NCBI GenBank assembly: GCA_023150805.1
Contig: JAKLKF010000082.1
Coordinates: 1 to 32,826, forward strand
DNA: 32,826 bases
From: Myxococcota bacterium
Lineage (GTDB): Bacteria; Myxococcota_A; UBA796; UBA2385
Reading direction: 5' to 3'
The notes below the pieces were generated by a model that worked only from the letters and a program-made list of their open reading frames with translations, made no database searches and had not been told where the DNA came from. Every line of letters begins with the position of its first letter. The first letter of the stretch is position 1. Both the position numbers and the translations under genes were made by a program. Shown here one piece after another: positions 7,195-15,671 of this stretch.

Positions 7195-10100
7195 TCAACC
7201 CTCTCGCCAGCGCGCCTCCCACAGGCCCGTCCACCACCGCTCGACCCGCAGCTGCGAGCGGTACTTCTCCTCGCGCCAGGGGTCGTCGGCGCGCTCCTGG
7301 ACCGCGGCAAGCAGGCGTAGCTTGAGGCCCTGGGTCCGCCGCGGGCCCCAGCCCTCCCGGCCCTCCTTCGACAGCCGCGCCAGCACCTGGCCCGCGCCGT
7401 CGACGATCACCAGCCCACCACCTCGCTCCTCGATCGTCGCCGGGTCGCCGGGGCGCGCCTGCTCCCAGGCCGCGTGCGAGGGGTGGTCGGAGGCGCGCTG
7501 GCCCAGCCAGTCCAGGAAGAGGTCGGTTCGACCGACCAGGTCATAGCTGTGGGCGACGGGCGCGTCGGCGGCCAGGGAGGGGGCCGGGCGCTGCACCAGC
7601 AGCGGGTGGTCCAGGGCCAGGAAGGCGGGGCTGGGCTCGCGGGGCGAGAAGAGCTGGAGCGAGCGGCGGGCGCGGGTGAGCGCCACGTAGAGCAGGCGCC
7701 GCTCGTCGGGGTGGTCCTGCATGCTGCCCTCGTCCAGGATCAGGACGTGGTCGAACTCCAGGCCCTTGGCGCCGTGCATGGTGGACAGGTGCACGCCCTG
7801 GCCGACGGTGCGCGCGCGGCGCTCCAGCCGGGCCCAGGCCAGCAGGTCCTGGCGCCAGCGATCCGGCGACCAGGTGCGGTCCCGGTGGGGCTCCAACCAG
7901 CCGTGCAGGGATCGCGTCCAGGGGCCGGTGCCCAGGCTGTCCAGGTGCTCCTGGATCCGCCGGGCCGGCAGCTCCTCCGCGCCCGGCGCCAGCAGCGAGA
8001 GGACGCTGGTCACCTCGCGCACCCGGTGCAGGGGCAGGGCATGGTTTCCGGGCAGGGGCCAGCAGAAGGGCAGGCCCTGCGCCTCGGCGGCGGTGCGCAG
8101 GCGGTGCAGGCCGTGCGGCCGGGTGCGGGTGAGCAGGCCGATGCGCGTGGGATCCACGCCCTCCTCCACCAGCTCCCGCGCCGCCTGGACGGCGAGGCTG
8201 GCGGCCAGCCGCACGCCGTCGGCCTGGTGCCAGAGGATCCGCCCCCGCAGGACCGGGTGCGCCAGCGCCCAGGGGCCGGCGGGTGGGTCCTGGCGGCGGG
8301 CCGGATCCACCGTCAGGGCCTGCCCCGCCTTCAGCCGCTCCGGCAGCGCGGCGATCAGCCCCTGCGCCAGCTCCAGCACCGCGCGGGGGTTTCTGTAGCT
8401 GTGGGCGATCACCTCCCGGTCGGCGCCGTAGTCCTGCTCGAAGCGGCGGATGAAGTCGGCCTTGGCCCCCTCGAAGCCGTAGATCGCCTGGTCGTCGTCG
8501 CCCACCGCGAAGACCCGCAGCTTGCGCTGGTCGCCCCCCATCGCCCGCCCGGCCATGGCCGAGAGCAGGGCGTACTTGTCGGCGTCGATGTCCTGGTACT
8601 CGTCGATCAGCAGGTGCTGCACGCCGCGCAGCAGGGCGTCGCGCTGGCGGGCGGACTCGTCCTCGTCCAGCCGCTCGCCCCGCAGGATGGCCGCCGCCTC
8701 GCCCAGGCAGCTCTCCAGCGTGAGATCACCGCCCTCGGCCAGGCGCTGCCCGCCCACGACCCCCAGCGCGAAGGCGTGCAGGGTCTCGACGCGCACGAAG
8801 CGGGCGTCCCGGTCGACCAGCTCGACCAGCCGCCGCCGCAGCTCGAGGGCGTTGGCCCGGGTGTAGCAGACCACCAGGATCTGCTCGGGCCGCACGCGCC
8901 GCACCCGCAGGAGCCAGGCGACCCGGTGCACCAGGACCCGGGTCTTGCCGCTGCCCGGGCCGGCCAGCACCAGCAGGTTCTTGCGCGGGTCGCGGGTCAC
9001 GATGCGGATCTGGACCGGGTCCCCCAGCGCGGCGACGATGCGCGCGTAGCTCTCGGGCGTCGTGGGGCGCTCCACCTCCTGCAGGCGCCGCGGGAACCAG
9101 CGGGCCTTGAAGTCGTCGACGGGCAGGGCGAACCAGTCGGCCCGCAGGCGCTCGGCCTGGTCGGGGGTCGCCAGCATCAGCCGGGCCCACTCGTTCATCA
9201 CGTGCACGCGCAGCACCTTCTGCGCCTGGTGCTCCCGCAGGGCCTGCATCGCGTCGCCCGCCCGCTCGCCGGTGAGCGGGGGAGCGTCGCGGGGGCGGTC
9301 CAGGCGCATCGCCGAGCGGAAGATCGCCAGGCCGTCCTGGACGGTCAGGACCTGCTGGTCGTGCAGCCAGGCCAGGGCGGCCCGCACGGCCTCGATCGGG
9401 TCCTGCAGCAGGCCCCGCAGGGAGAGGTCGGCCTGGGCGCGGTCCACCAGGAGCTCCAGCTCCGAGGAGACGGCGAGCTGCTTGCCCGTGCCCTCGACCC
9501 GCTCGATCAGGGCGGTCAGGCACAGGCCGGCCAGGGCGCGGCGGGCCCTCAGCCAGCCCTCCAGCTCGGCCAGCGGCACGTCCAGGGCGAGGTGCGCGGC
9601 GCGCCCGGGCTGGTCGCGGAAGCGCACCACCCCCGCCCGCCGCGACCAGCCCTGCGCGGCCGAGGGCCAGGCCTGCAAGAGACGCGAGACCTGCCGCTCG
9701 GTGCAGCGCAGCGCCTCGGTGCTCAGCCTGTCGGCGATCACCGGCAGGTGGACCCGCTCCCAGCCCTCGAAGCCCTCCTCGGCCAGCAGGGCCAGCAGCC
9801 GCTCCTCCCAGCCCACCACCCGCTCCAGGCGGCGCGCGCTGCTGTCCTCGACGCCGTGGGCCAGGATGGCCTGGAAGGTCTGCCCCGGATCGACCAGGCC
9901 CTGCCCGGCCATCTGGTGCAGGATCTGGAGGACGCGCAGCCCGCCCTCCAGGGGGTTGTCATACGACAGCTCCTGGCAGAGGACGGCGACGTCGTCCGCG
10001 GACAGCCCTGCCTCGTCGGCGTCGTACAGGCGGGTGAGGATCTTCTCCCACTGCTTGCTTCGGTGCTCCGGCAGGTCCAGCGCCCGGACCCGGTCCAACG

Positions 10101-12276
10101 CCGCCTCCAGGCTGGGCAGCCGGGGCCGGCCCGTGAAGACCCGCGTGTGGTTCTCCCACCGCTCCAGCACCCGCGCCCGCTCCAGCCAGTTCACGCCGGC
10201 CTTGACGCGGGTCTCCTCGCCCGCCTCGCCGGGGCGGAACCTGCCCCGGACCGCCTCCTGGTGCAGCAGCTCGGCGGCCGTCACCACCCGCCGCTCGGTG
10301 CCCCGGTCCTTCACGCAGGGCAGGTGCTGGATGGCCCGCCACAGCGCCTCCAGGTCCCCCTTCGACAGGTCGCCCGTGGCCCCCAGCGAGAAGCGCCCCT
10401 CGGCGTCGCCCGGCGCCCACAACAGCACCGCCGTGGCGGGCTTGCGGTCCCGCCCGGCCCGGCCGGCCTCCTGCAGGAAGGCCTCCAGGCTGGATGGCAT
10501 GTCGACGTGCACGACCAGCCGCACGTCGGGCTTGTCGACCCCCATGCCGAAGGCGTTGGTGGCGGCGATGATGCGGTGCTTTCCCCCGATGAAGGCCTCC
10601 TGCAGCTCGCGGCGCTCGTCGCCCTCCAGGCCCGCGTGGTAGGCGACGGCCGGCCAGCCCATCGTGGACAGATCCTGGGCGAAGCGCTCGGTGCGCTTGC
10701 GGCTGCCGCAGAAGACGATGGCCGTGCCCGTGTCCGCGTCGGGGTGGCCCAGGTGGGCCTCCAGCAGGGCCACGACCTGGTCCAGGCGCTGGTGCTCGGG
10801 CACGGCCCGCACCTCGTAGCGAAGGTTCTCCCGGGCCGAGCCGCCGTCGAGCAGCAGGGGCTCGCCGCCGGTGTGCTCAGCCACGTGGGCCAGGATCTGG
10901 CGGGTGGCGTCGGCCTGGGTGGTGGCCGTGAACAGGAAGATCGGCGGCATGGGCTGGCCCTGCTCCTCGCACAGGCGGGCCAGGGCCTTGAGCACGTAGG
11001 GGTAGTCGGTGCGGAAGTCGTGGCCCCACTGCGACAGGCAGTGGGCCTCGTCGAAGACGATGGCGCCCAGCTCGCGTTGGCTCAGCAGCTTGAGCACGCC
11101 CGCGTTGCGGAGCTGCTCGGGCGAGAGGTAGAGCAGGCCGCAGGCGCCGGTGCGCACCTCCTCCATCACCTGGGGGCGCAACAGCGAGGGCAGGGCGCCC
11201 GAGATGGCCCACGCGCTGGAGATGCGCGGCTTTAGGGCGTCGACCTGGTCCTGCATGAGGGACTGGAGCGGGGAGATCACGACCGTGAGCTGGCCGAGCA
11301 GGCGGTGGCGGGCCTCGGCCGGCACCTGGAAGCACAGGGACTTGCCGCCGCCGGTCGGCAGGATGCCGAAGGTGGACAGACCCTGGAGCCCGCGCTCGAC
11401 CAGCAGGCGCTGCAGCGAGCCGCCGCCGGGGGCTGGCGGATCGTCCCGGAAGCCGTCGAAGCGGAAGACGGACTTGAGCCAGTGCTCGGGAGAGAGCTGC
11501 GTCGTACACCAGGCGCAGCCCGGGTCCTGGCAGGGCACGGCACGGAGCTGGCGCAGGCGCTCGGAGGTGCCCGGCCAGGCGCGGCGCACCCAGGGGGGCA
11601 GGACCGAGACGTCCCCGCGGTCGGCGACCCCCAGCCAGGCCGCCAGCAGGACCAGGCCCATGTCCAGCGGCGGGTCGCGCAGCAGGGGCGCGTGCTGGCA
11701 GACCCTGCCCCGCCAGGCCGCCGCCAGGTCCAGGGGGCGGGTCGGCTGCCGCGGCCAGCCCAGCAGGTCGAAGATCCGCCGCCAGCCCGCCTCGGCCCAG
11801 GGCTCCAGCTCGATCCGGGGCAGGAGCTCCGGCAGCAGGCCGCTGGGATCCTGCGGGAGCGCCGCCAGCGCGTCCCGCACCACCACCGCGCTGGCCCGCA
11901 CATCCGAGAGCGGGTCCGGCTTGCTGTCACGGACCAGCCGGTCGTCCTTGGCCAGGCGGTGGTAGGGCTGCGCGGGAAAGGCCAGCACCGACAGCTCCAG
12001 GCTGTCGACGGTGGGCAGGGCCAGCAAGGGCGAGTCCGGCGCCCGCTGCTGGAGCTGGGGGCGGTCGAAGGCGTGCAGGTTGTGGCCGACCAGCACGTCG
12101 CCGGGCCGGATCCAGCCCTCGACCTGGGCCAGGGCCTGCGCGAAGCTGCCTCTCTCCCAGACCTGCTCGCGCTCCCCGCGCCTGGCGGCCATCGCGTGGA
12201 AGCTGCCGTCGCGGCCGAGCTCCAGGTCGAGGAAGAGGAAGCTCTCGGGCAGGGCAGGGGAGACAGGATCGGACAA
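7195..12276 (-). CDS. DEDDh exonuclease - RecQ helicase - UvrD helicase fusion
   Basis: This 1693-residue protein joins three enzymes. Residues 10-140 are a DEDDh 3'-5' exonuclease: ExoI FLDLE (D17, E19), ExoII GHNLHAFD, ExoIII HRLAKDD plus the downstream DPLSD. Residues about 280-650 are a RecQ-type SF2 helicase: Walker A PTGGGKS near 310, DEAH near 409, and motif VI QEAGRAGRD. Residues about 1090-1600 are a UvrD/Rep-type SF1A helicase: AGPGSGKT near 1110, DEYQD near 1225, GDDDQAIYGF, and VALTRAR near 1530. All catalytic motifs look intact. A CQDPGCAWC cluster near residue 255 could bind metal. The start is TTG with GGAG nine bases upstream. It is the last gene of a tight five-gene minus-strand run, 24 bases after the repeat protein. 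It probably degrades or remodels DNA ends or forks. I recall similar long fusions from other proteobacteria, but their role is not settled to my knowledge. Confidence 0.93.
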   Translation of the reverse strand: MSDPVSPALPESFLFLDLELGRDGSFHAMAARRGEREQVWERGSFAQALAQVEGWIRPGDVLVGHNLHAFDRPQLQQRAPDSPLLALPTVDSLELSVLAFPAQPYHRLAKDDRLVRDSKPDPLSDVRASAVVVRDALAALPQDPSGLLPELLPRIELEPWAEAGWRRIFDLLGWPRQPTRPLDLAAAWRGRVCQHAPLLRDPPLDMGLVLLAAWLGVADRGDVSVLPPWVRRAWPGTSERLRQLRAVPCQDPGCAWCTTQLSPEHWLKSVFRFDGFRDDPPAPGGGSLQRLLVERGLQGLSTFGILPTGGGKSLCFQVPAEARHRLLGQLTVVISPLQSLMQDQVDALKPRISSAWAISGALPSLLRPQVMEEVRTGACGLLYLSPEQLRNAGVLKLLSQRELGAIVFDEAHCLSQWGHDFRTDYPYVLKALARLCEEQGQPMPPIFLFTATTQADATRQILAHVAEHTGGEPLLLDGGSARENLRYEVRAVPEHQRLDQVVALLEAHLGHPDADTGTAIVFCGSRKRTERFAQDLSTMGWPAVAYHAGLEGDERRELQEAFIGGKHRIIAATNAFGMGVDKPDVRLVVHVDMPSSLEAFLQEAGRAGRDRKPATAVLLWAPGDAEGRFSLGATGDLSKGDLEALWRAIQHLPCVKDRGTERRVVTAAELLHQEAVRGRFRPGEAGEETRVKAGVNWLERARVLERWENHTRVFTGRPRLPSLEAALDRVRALDLPEHRSKQWEKILTRLYDADEAGLSADDVAVLCQELSYDNPLEGGLRVLQILHQMAGQGLVDPGQTFQAILAHGVEDSSARRLERVVGWEERLLALLAEEGFEGWERVHLPVIADRLSTEALRCTERQVSRLLQAWPSAAQGWSRRAGVVRFRDQPGRAAHLALDVPLAELEGWLRARRALAGLCLTALIERVEGTGKQLAVSSELELLVDRAQADLSLRGLLQDPIEAVRAALAWLHDQQVLTVQDGLAIFRSAMRLDRPRDAPPLTGERAGDAMQALREHQAQKVLRVHVMNEWARLMLATPDQAERLRADWFALPVDDFKARWFPRRLQEVERPTTPESYARIVAALGDPVQIRIVTRDPRKNLLVLAGPGSGKTRVLVHRVAWLLRVRRVRPEQILVVCYTRANALELRRRLVELVDRDARFVRVETLHAFALGVVGGQRLAEGGDLTLESCLGEAAAILRGERLDEDESARQRDALLRGVQHLLIDEYQDIDADKYALLSAMAGRAMGGDQRKLRVFAVGDDDQAIYGFEGAKADFIRRFEQDYGADREVIAHSYRNPRAVLELAQGLIAALPERLKAGQALTVDPARRQDPPAGPWALAHPVLRGRILWHQADGVRLAASLAVQAARELVEEGVDPTRIGLLTRTRPHGLHRLRTAAEAQGLPFCWPLPGNHALPLHRVREVTSVLSLLAPGAEELPARRIQEHLDSLGTGPWTRSLHGWLEPHRDRTWSPDRWRQDLLAWARLERRARTVGQGVHLSTMHGAKGLEFDHVLILDEGSMQDHPDERRLLYVALTRARRSLQLFSPREPSPAFLALDHPLLVQRPAPSLAADAPVAHSYDLVGRTDLFLDWLGQRASDHPSHAAWEQARPGDPATIEERGGGLVIVDGAGQVLARLSKEGREGWGPRRTQGLKLRLLAAVQERADDPWREEKYRSQLRVERWWTGLWEARWREG

Positions 12277-12300
12277 GGCGAAATGCTCCGGCCGGGCAGG

Positions 12301-14400
12301 CTATCCCCTCGCGGGGGAGTGCATGGCCAGCACCTCGTGCAGACGCCGACGGTCCGCACGGGAGCCGATGCGCTCGATCCACCAGCGCGCCCGGTCCAGG
12401 GCGTATGAATCCGGGTTCCCGGCCTCGGCTGCCAGCGCCGCCTGCTCCAGCAGCGCGTCGGCCTCCAAGGCGGGCAGGCCGATCTCCAGGGCCAGCTCCA
12501 AGGCCGCCTGGCCGGCCTCGGCGCGGCGAGGCCCACCGAAGCGACAGGCGTCGACCAGCGCCCTCTGCGCGAGGCTGCGAGCGCCTCGATCGCGCAGGCG
12601 CTCGACCTCGGTCCACAGGGCGCGGTCGGCCAGCTCGCCCTCGCCGCGCCCCTGGTGACGGGCCCCCTGCTCGCGGGCCAGGGTGGCGCGCAGCTCCGCG
12701 GGGTGCAGCGCCTCATCGACCTCGGCCAGGGCCCGGGCGGCCTGCGCGAGCGCCTCCTCCACCAGGTCCGGCTGGCCTGCGAGGCGGCCGGCGGTGGCGA
12801 GATCCAGCCACAGCTCGGCCCGCAGGGCGAAGCCGCCGTACTTGCTGGCGTAGTCCATGGCCGCGTGGGTGGCGTCCGCCGCGGCCACCCCATTGCACAG
12901 GGCCCGCTCCATCCGGGCGAGGGCGCGGCCGGCACAGAAACGTTCGTAGCCGTGTCGCCGCAGGCGGCGGCGCAGGGCGCTGCGGGCAGGCTCGGGGGCA
13001 CCTGCGACGCCGGCGGCGGCTTGGAGGTCGCAGGAGAGCTGGAAGTCGCGGATCTGCGGCGCCAGGTCCAGGGCGCGCGGCACGAGGTCGGCCTGGCGGG
13101 CAGCGGAGAGGGTGCCACTGGTCAGCAGGGAGGTGAACAGGCGGGCCTCGGCAGTGGGGCCGGCGCGCTGTGCGAGCAGGAGGGCGCGGTCCGTCCAGGC
13201 TTCGGCCAGGGTCAGCAGGCCGGCGTCACGGGCGACGCGGAGACCGAGGTCGAGGAGTTCGTACGTCGTGCCCGCACCGCCGGCCTGGGAGACGGAAGCT
13301 CCGGTATGGACTTCACGGAGGGCATCGAGCCAATCGCTGGCGATCAGCGACGCCTGAACGGTCTGGACCGCAAGCTGCTTTCGGGCACGCGCCTCCTGAA
13401 ATGCTCGAGATTCGTCGTTCAGCTCCGAGAAGGCGGGCCAGAGTTGGTCGATGGCCCGCCGCGCCGTGGCCAGGTCCGCAGTGTTGATCGCTGCCGATGC
13501 CAGATGGGCTGACTGGTTGAACCTCCATGCCGCCCGTCCACTCTGGTCCAGTCCCGGTGGCGGTTGGCGAGAGACTTCAGCCTTGGAGCGGTTCAGCCAG
13601 CCAAGACGGTTGAGCATCGCGAGTCGCGTCACCCAAGCCAACAGTTGTTCTTCCGGGGTATCGGAAAGGCGCTCGGGGTCCAACGCGGACAGCCGTTCAT
13701 GCGGAGCACGCTCCGCGTGGGCATGAGTCCGTGCTTGTTCCAAGTGAGGCCGGCACATCCAACGCAGAAACGGAGGGAGCTTGCGCCAGCCCAGCTCCAG
13801 AGACCGCTGGCGCTCTCGCGCACCGTCCAGGTGGCCAGCCTCAGTCAGCAGCCAGACCGCATTCGCCTCCGCCTGAAACCTCCCCACCTTGTCCTCGGCC
13901 GGCCAGCTCGCGATCCGCGCTTCCAACTCCGCCAACTGCTCGTCCACCGACGGCGGCAGCGGCCCCGCTGGAGCGGGAAGGTCCGCCTCACTCAGGAAGG
14001 GCAGCCACCCCGAGCGGTGGGCCCACAGATCCGGTGCCGCCAACCGCAGGCCGTCCATGGTCGACAGGCTCGACAACCACAGGATCAGGCGCAGGCCCTG
14101 CCGTGCGACCTGCTCGCGCCCGACGTTCAGCCGCTGCAGCAGGCTGTGTGGACTGTCTGGGGGGAGCACCGCCAGCACGAGCTGTGCACGGTGACGGACC
14201 AGGATCTCCCACGGCGCCGGCTCATCTGGATCAAGCTCCAGCACGGCCACCTCTCCCAGGGCCCGGGCCACCTCTGCTCGAATCGCCGGATCCGCGCCGA
14301 CCGCCACCACCAGCCGTCCGCCGGGCGCCCGGAACCAGCGGCGCAGCCTGCGGAGCGCGTCCTGATGCGCAGGGTCCAGGGTCTCGAGTGATTCAGCCAT
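12301..14400 (-). CDS. Large helical-repeat protein with degenerate NTPase-like head
   Basis: I do not recognise a named family. The product has 699 residues. Residues 1-140 resemble an alpha/beta nucleotide-binding head (RLVVAVGADPAIRAEVARAL) but lack a Walker A lysine and GKT/S. This is followed by LQRLNVGREQVARQGLRLIL and PDLWAHRSGWLPF (PDLW at 123-126), a motif I associate with bacterial STAND-like or TPR signalling proteins. Residues about 150-695 are almost all alpha-helical with Ala/Leu-rich hairpins, consistent with TPR-like repeats. No signal peptide or membrane segment is visible, so it is cytoplasmic. It overlaps the upstream ATPase gene by eight bases and lies 24 bases before the helicase fusion, so it may be the sensor or scaffold linking the two. 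Confidence 0.85.
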   Translation of the reverse strand: MAESLETLDPAHQDALRRLRRWFRAPGGRLVVAVGADPAIRAEVARALGEVAVLELDPDEPAPWEILVRHRAQLVLAVLPPDSPHSLLQRLNVGREQVARQGLRLILWLSSLSTMDGLRLAAPDLWAHRSGWLPFLSEADLPAPAGPLPPSVDEQLAELEARIASWPAEDKVGRFQAEANAVWLLTEAGHLDGARERQRSLELGWRKLPPFLRWMCRPHLEQARTHAHAERAPHERLSALDPERLSDTPEEQLLAWVTRLAMLNRLGWLNRSKAEVSRQPPPGLDQSGRAAWRFNQSAHLASAAINTADLATARRAIDQLWPAFSELNDESRAFQEARARKQLAVQTVQASLIASDWLDALREVHTGASVSQAGGAGTTYELLDLGLRVARDAGLLTLAEAWTDRALLLAQRAGPTAEARLFTSLLTSGTLSAARQADLVPRALDLAPQIRDFQLSCDLQAAAGVAGAPEPARSALRRRLRRHGYERFCAGRALARMERALCNGVAAADATHAAMDYASKYGGFALRAELWLDLATAGRLAGQPDLVEEALAQAARALAEVDEALHPAELRATLAREQGARHQGRGEGELADRALWTEVERLRDRGARSLAQRALVDACRFGGPRRAEAGQAALELALEIGLPALEADALLEQAALAAEAGNPDSYALDRARWWIERIGSRADRRRLHEVLAMHSPARG

Positions 14401-15661
14401 CCGCCTCGCCCGCCCAGGCTTCGGCGTCCTTCAGCAGGAGCGGGTGGGCGTCGTACCAGGGCTCGTCGTTGGTGTACTCGACGACCAGCAGCGCGTTGAG
14501 CAGCTTCCAGTCTGCCAGGCCGCTCAGGCGCCGCGTGCGGTGGATGCGCCCGAGCGCCTCGCGGACCTGCTGGTCCTGGGTGAAGCCCAGCATCTCACGC
14601 CGAACCAGGGCCAGCGCCGCACGCAGGGTACCCTGGTCGAGCACGGTGGCGCCTCGCTCATCCGCCAGGTCGAAGCCAGCGGCCAACAGCCGGATGAACT
14701 CCCGCGGGACCCCACCGCTCGTACGTGCCGCCAGTTCGAGGGCGGTTGGCTCGATGAGCGCGCGCTCGGCGAGGCGATCGTACAGGGCCTGGAAGAACTG
14801 GCGACCGGGATCGGCGAGCTGATCGGGATTGTCCCGGGAGATCACCTTCACGTTGTTCAACGTCACCCGATGCACGTTGCGGGCGGCGGCCTTGTAGTCG
14901 GGGTCGAAGTGCAGCCAGAAGGGTACCGTCAGCACGCTGGAGCAGGGCAGGCCGAGCAGCAAGTGGAGGTTGCGCACAAAGACATCGCGCGCTGCCTCGT
15001 CATCACCGATCTTGTCTCCATCGTCGACGACGAGCAGGACGGAACGCTCCGCCATGCGGTGCAGGCGGACAAGCAAGGCGTGGACCAGGTCGCGGACCTT
15101 GCTGGGAGCGAAGGCTTCGCTGGTGGTCAGCGCCTGACGTACCGAGTCGTCCGAGCGCACCTGGATGGTCTTCTCCAAGAGACCGGCGCTCAGTTTCAGA
15201 AGCCAGTCGTCCGCGATCACCTTGTCGGGCGCGGAGAGCCCGGTGCCGCCGGTGAGGACCCGCAGCCACTCTGCCAGGATCTTCTCGTCGTCCGCCGCCC
15301 ATCCCAGCCGTCCCACCTTCTGGCCATGGTCCTCGACCAGCGTCCGGGCCAGCTCCTGGGCCAGGGCCAGGAGCACCAGGCGGACGTTGACCTCGGCCGC
15401 GAGGTTCAGTCGGTCGGCGAGGGAGATCGAGACGACCTCGTAGGCCGTTCGGATCTCCGGGTCCAAGGTGAGCTGGTGGAGCTCCATCGACTTGCCGGAG
15501 CCGATCTGGCCATGCAGAAGCATGCGTTGAGCGTCGCGGGACTTGAGCAGGCGCCGCCGCAGCCGCAGGTAGGGCTTGGACTCGGGCGCGTCAGCCGGAC
15601 CGCCAGCGCGGGAGACGTAGACCTCGGCCGACGGCCACGCCACGTCGTCCTTCTTCTTCAT
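14393..15661 (-). CDS. P-loop ATPase of a putative conflict or signalling operon
   Basis: The 422-residue protein has Walker A GQIGSGKS (residues 51-58) and Walker B VLLVVDDGDK (208-217), with VLTVPFWLHF after it at the sensor-1 region. The organisation matches AAA/KAP- or STAND-like ATPases: a short N-terminal lead, a core of about 250 residues, and a C-terminal helical lid. The stretch RTSGGVPREFIRLLA near residue 315 looks like the sensor-2 helix. The substrate is unknown. The gene starts 10 bases after the VWA gene stop and its end overlaps the repeat-protein start (stop and start in GGATGGCTGA). No strong Shine-Dalgarno sequence precedes it, so translation probably depends on coupling. 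It could drive nucleotide-dependent assembly of the downstream repeat protein and helicase; this is inference from context. Confidence 0.87.
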   Translation of the reverse strand: MKKKDDVAWPSAEVYVSRAGGPADAPESKPYLRLRRRLLKSRDAQRMLLHGQIGSGKSMELHQLTLDPEIRTAYEVVSISLADRLNLAAEVNVRLVLLALAQELARTLVEDHGQKVGRLGWAADDEKILAEWLRVLTGGTGLSAPDKVIADDWLLKLSAGLLEKTIQVRSDDSVRQALTTSEAFAPSKVRDLVHALLVRLHRMAERSVLLVVDDGDKIGDDEAARDVFVRNLHLLLGLPCSSVLTVPFWLHFDPDYKAAARNVHRVTLNNVKVISRDNPDQLADPGRQFFQALYDRLAERALIEPTALELAARTSGGVPREFIRLLAAGFDLADERGATVLDQGTLRAALALVRREMLGFTQDQQVREALGRIHRTRRLSGLADWKLLNALLVVEYTNDEPWYDAHPLLLKDAEAWAGEADG

Positions 15662-15671
15662 GGTGCGGAGT

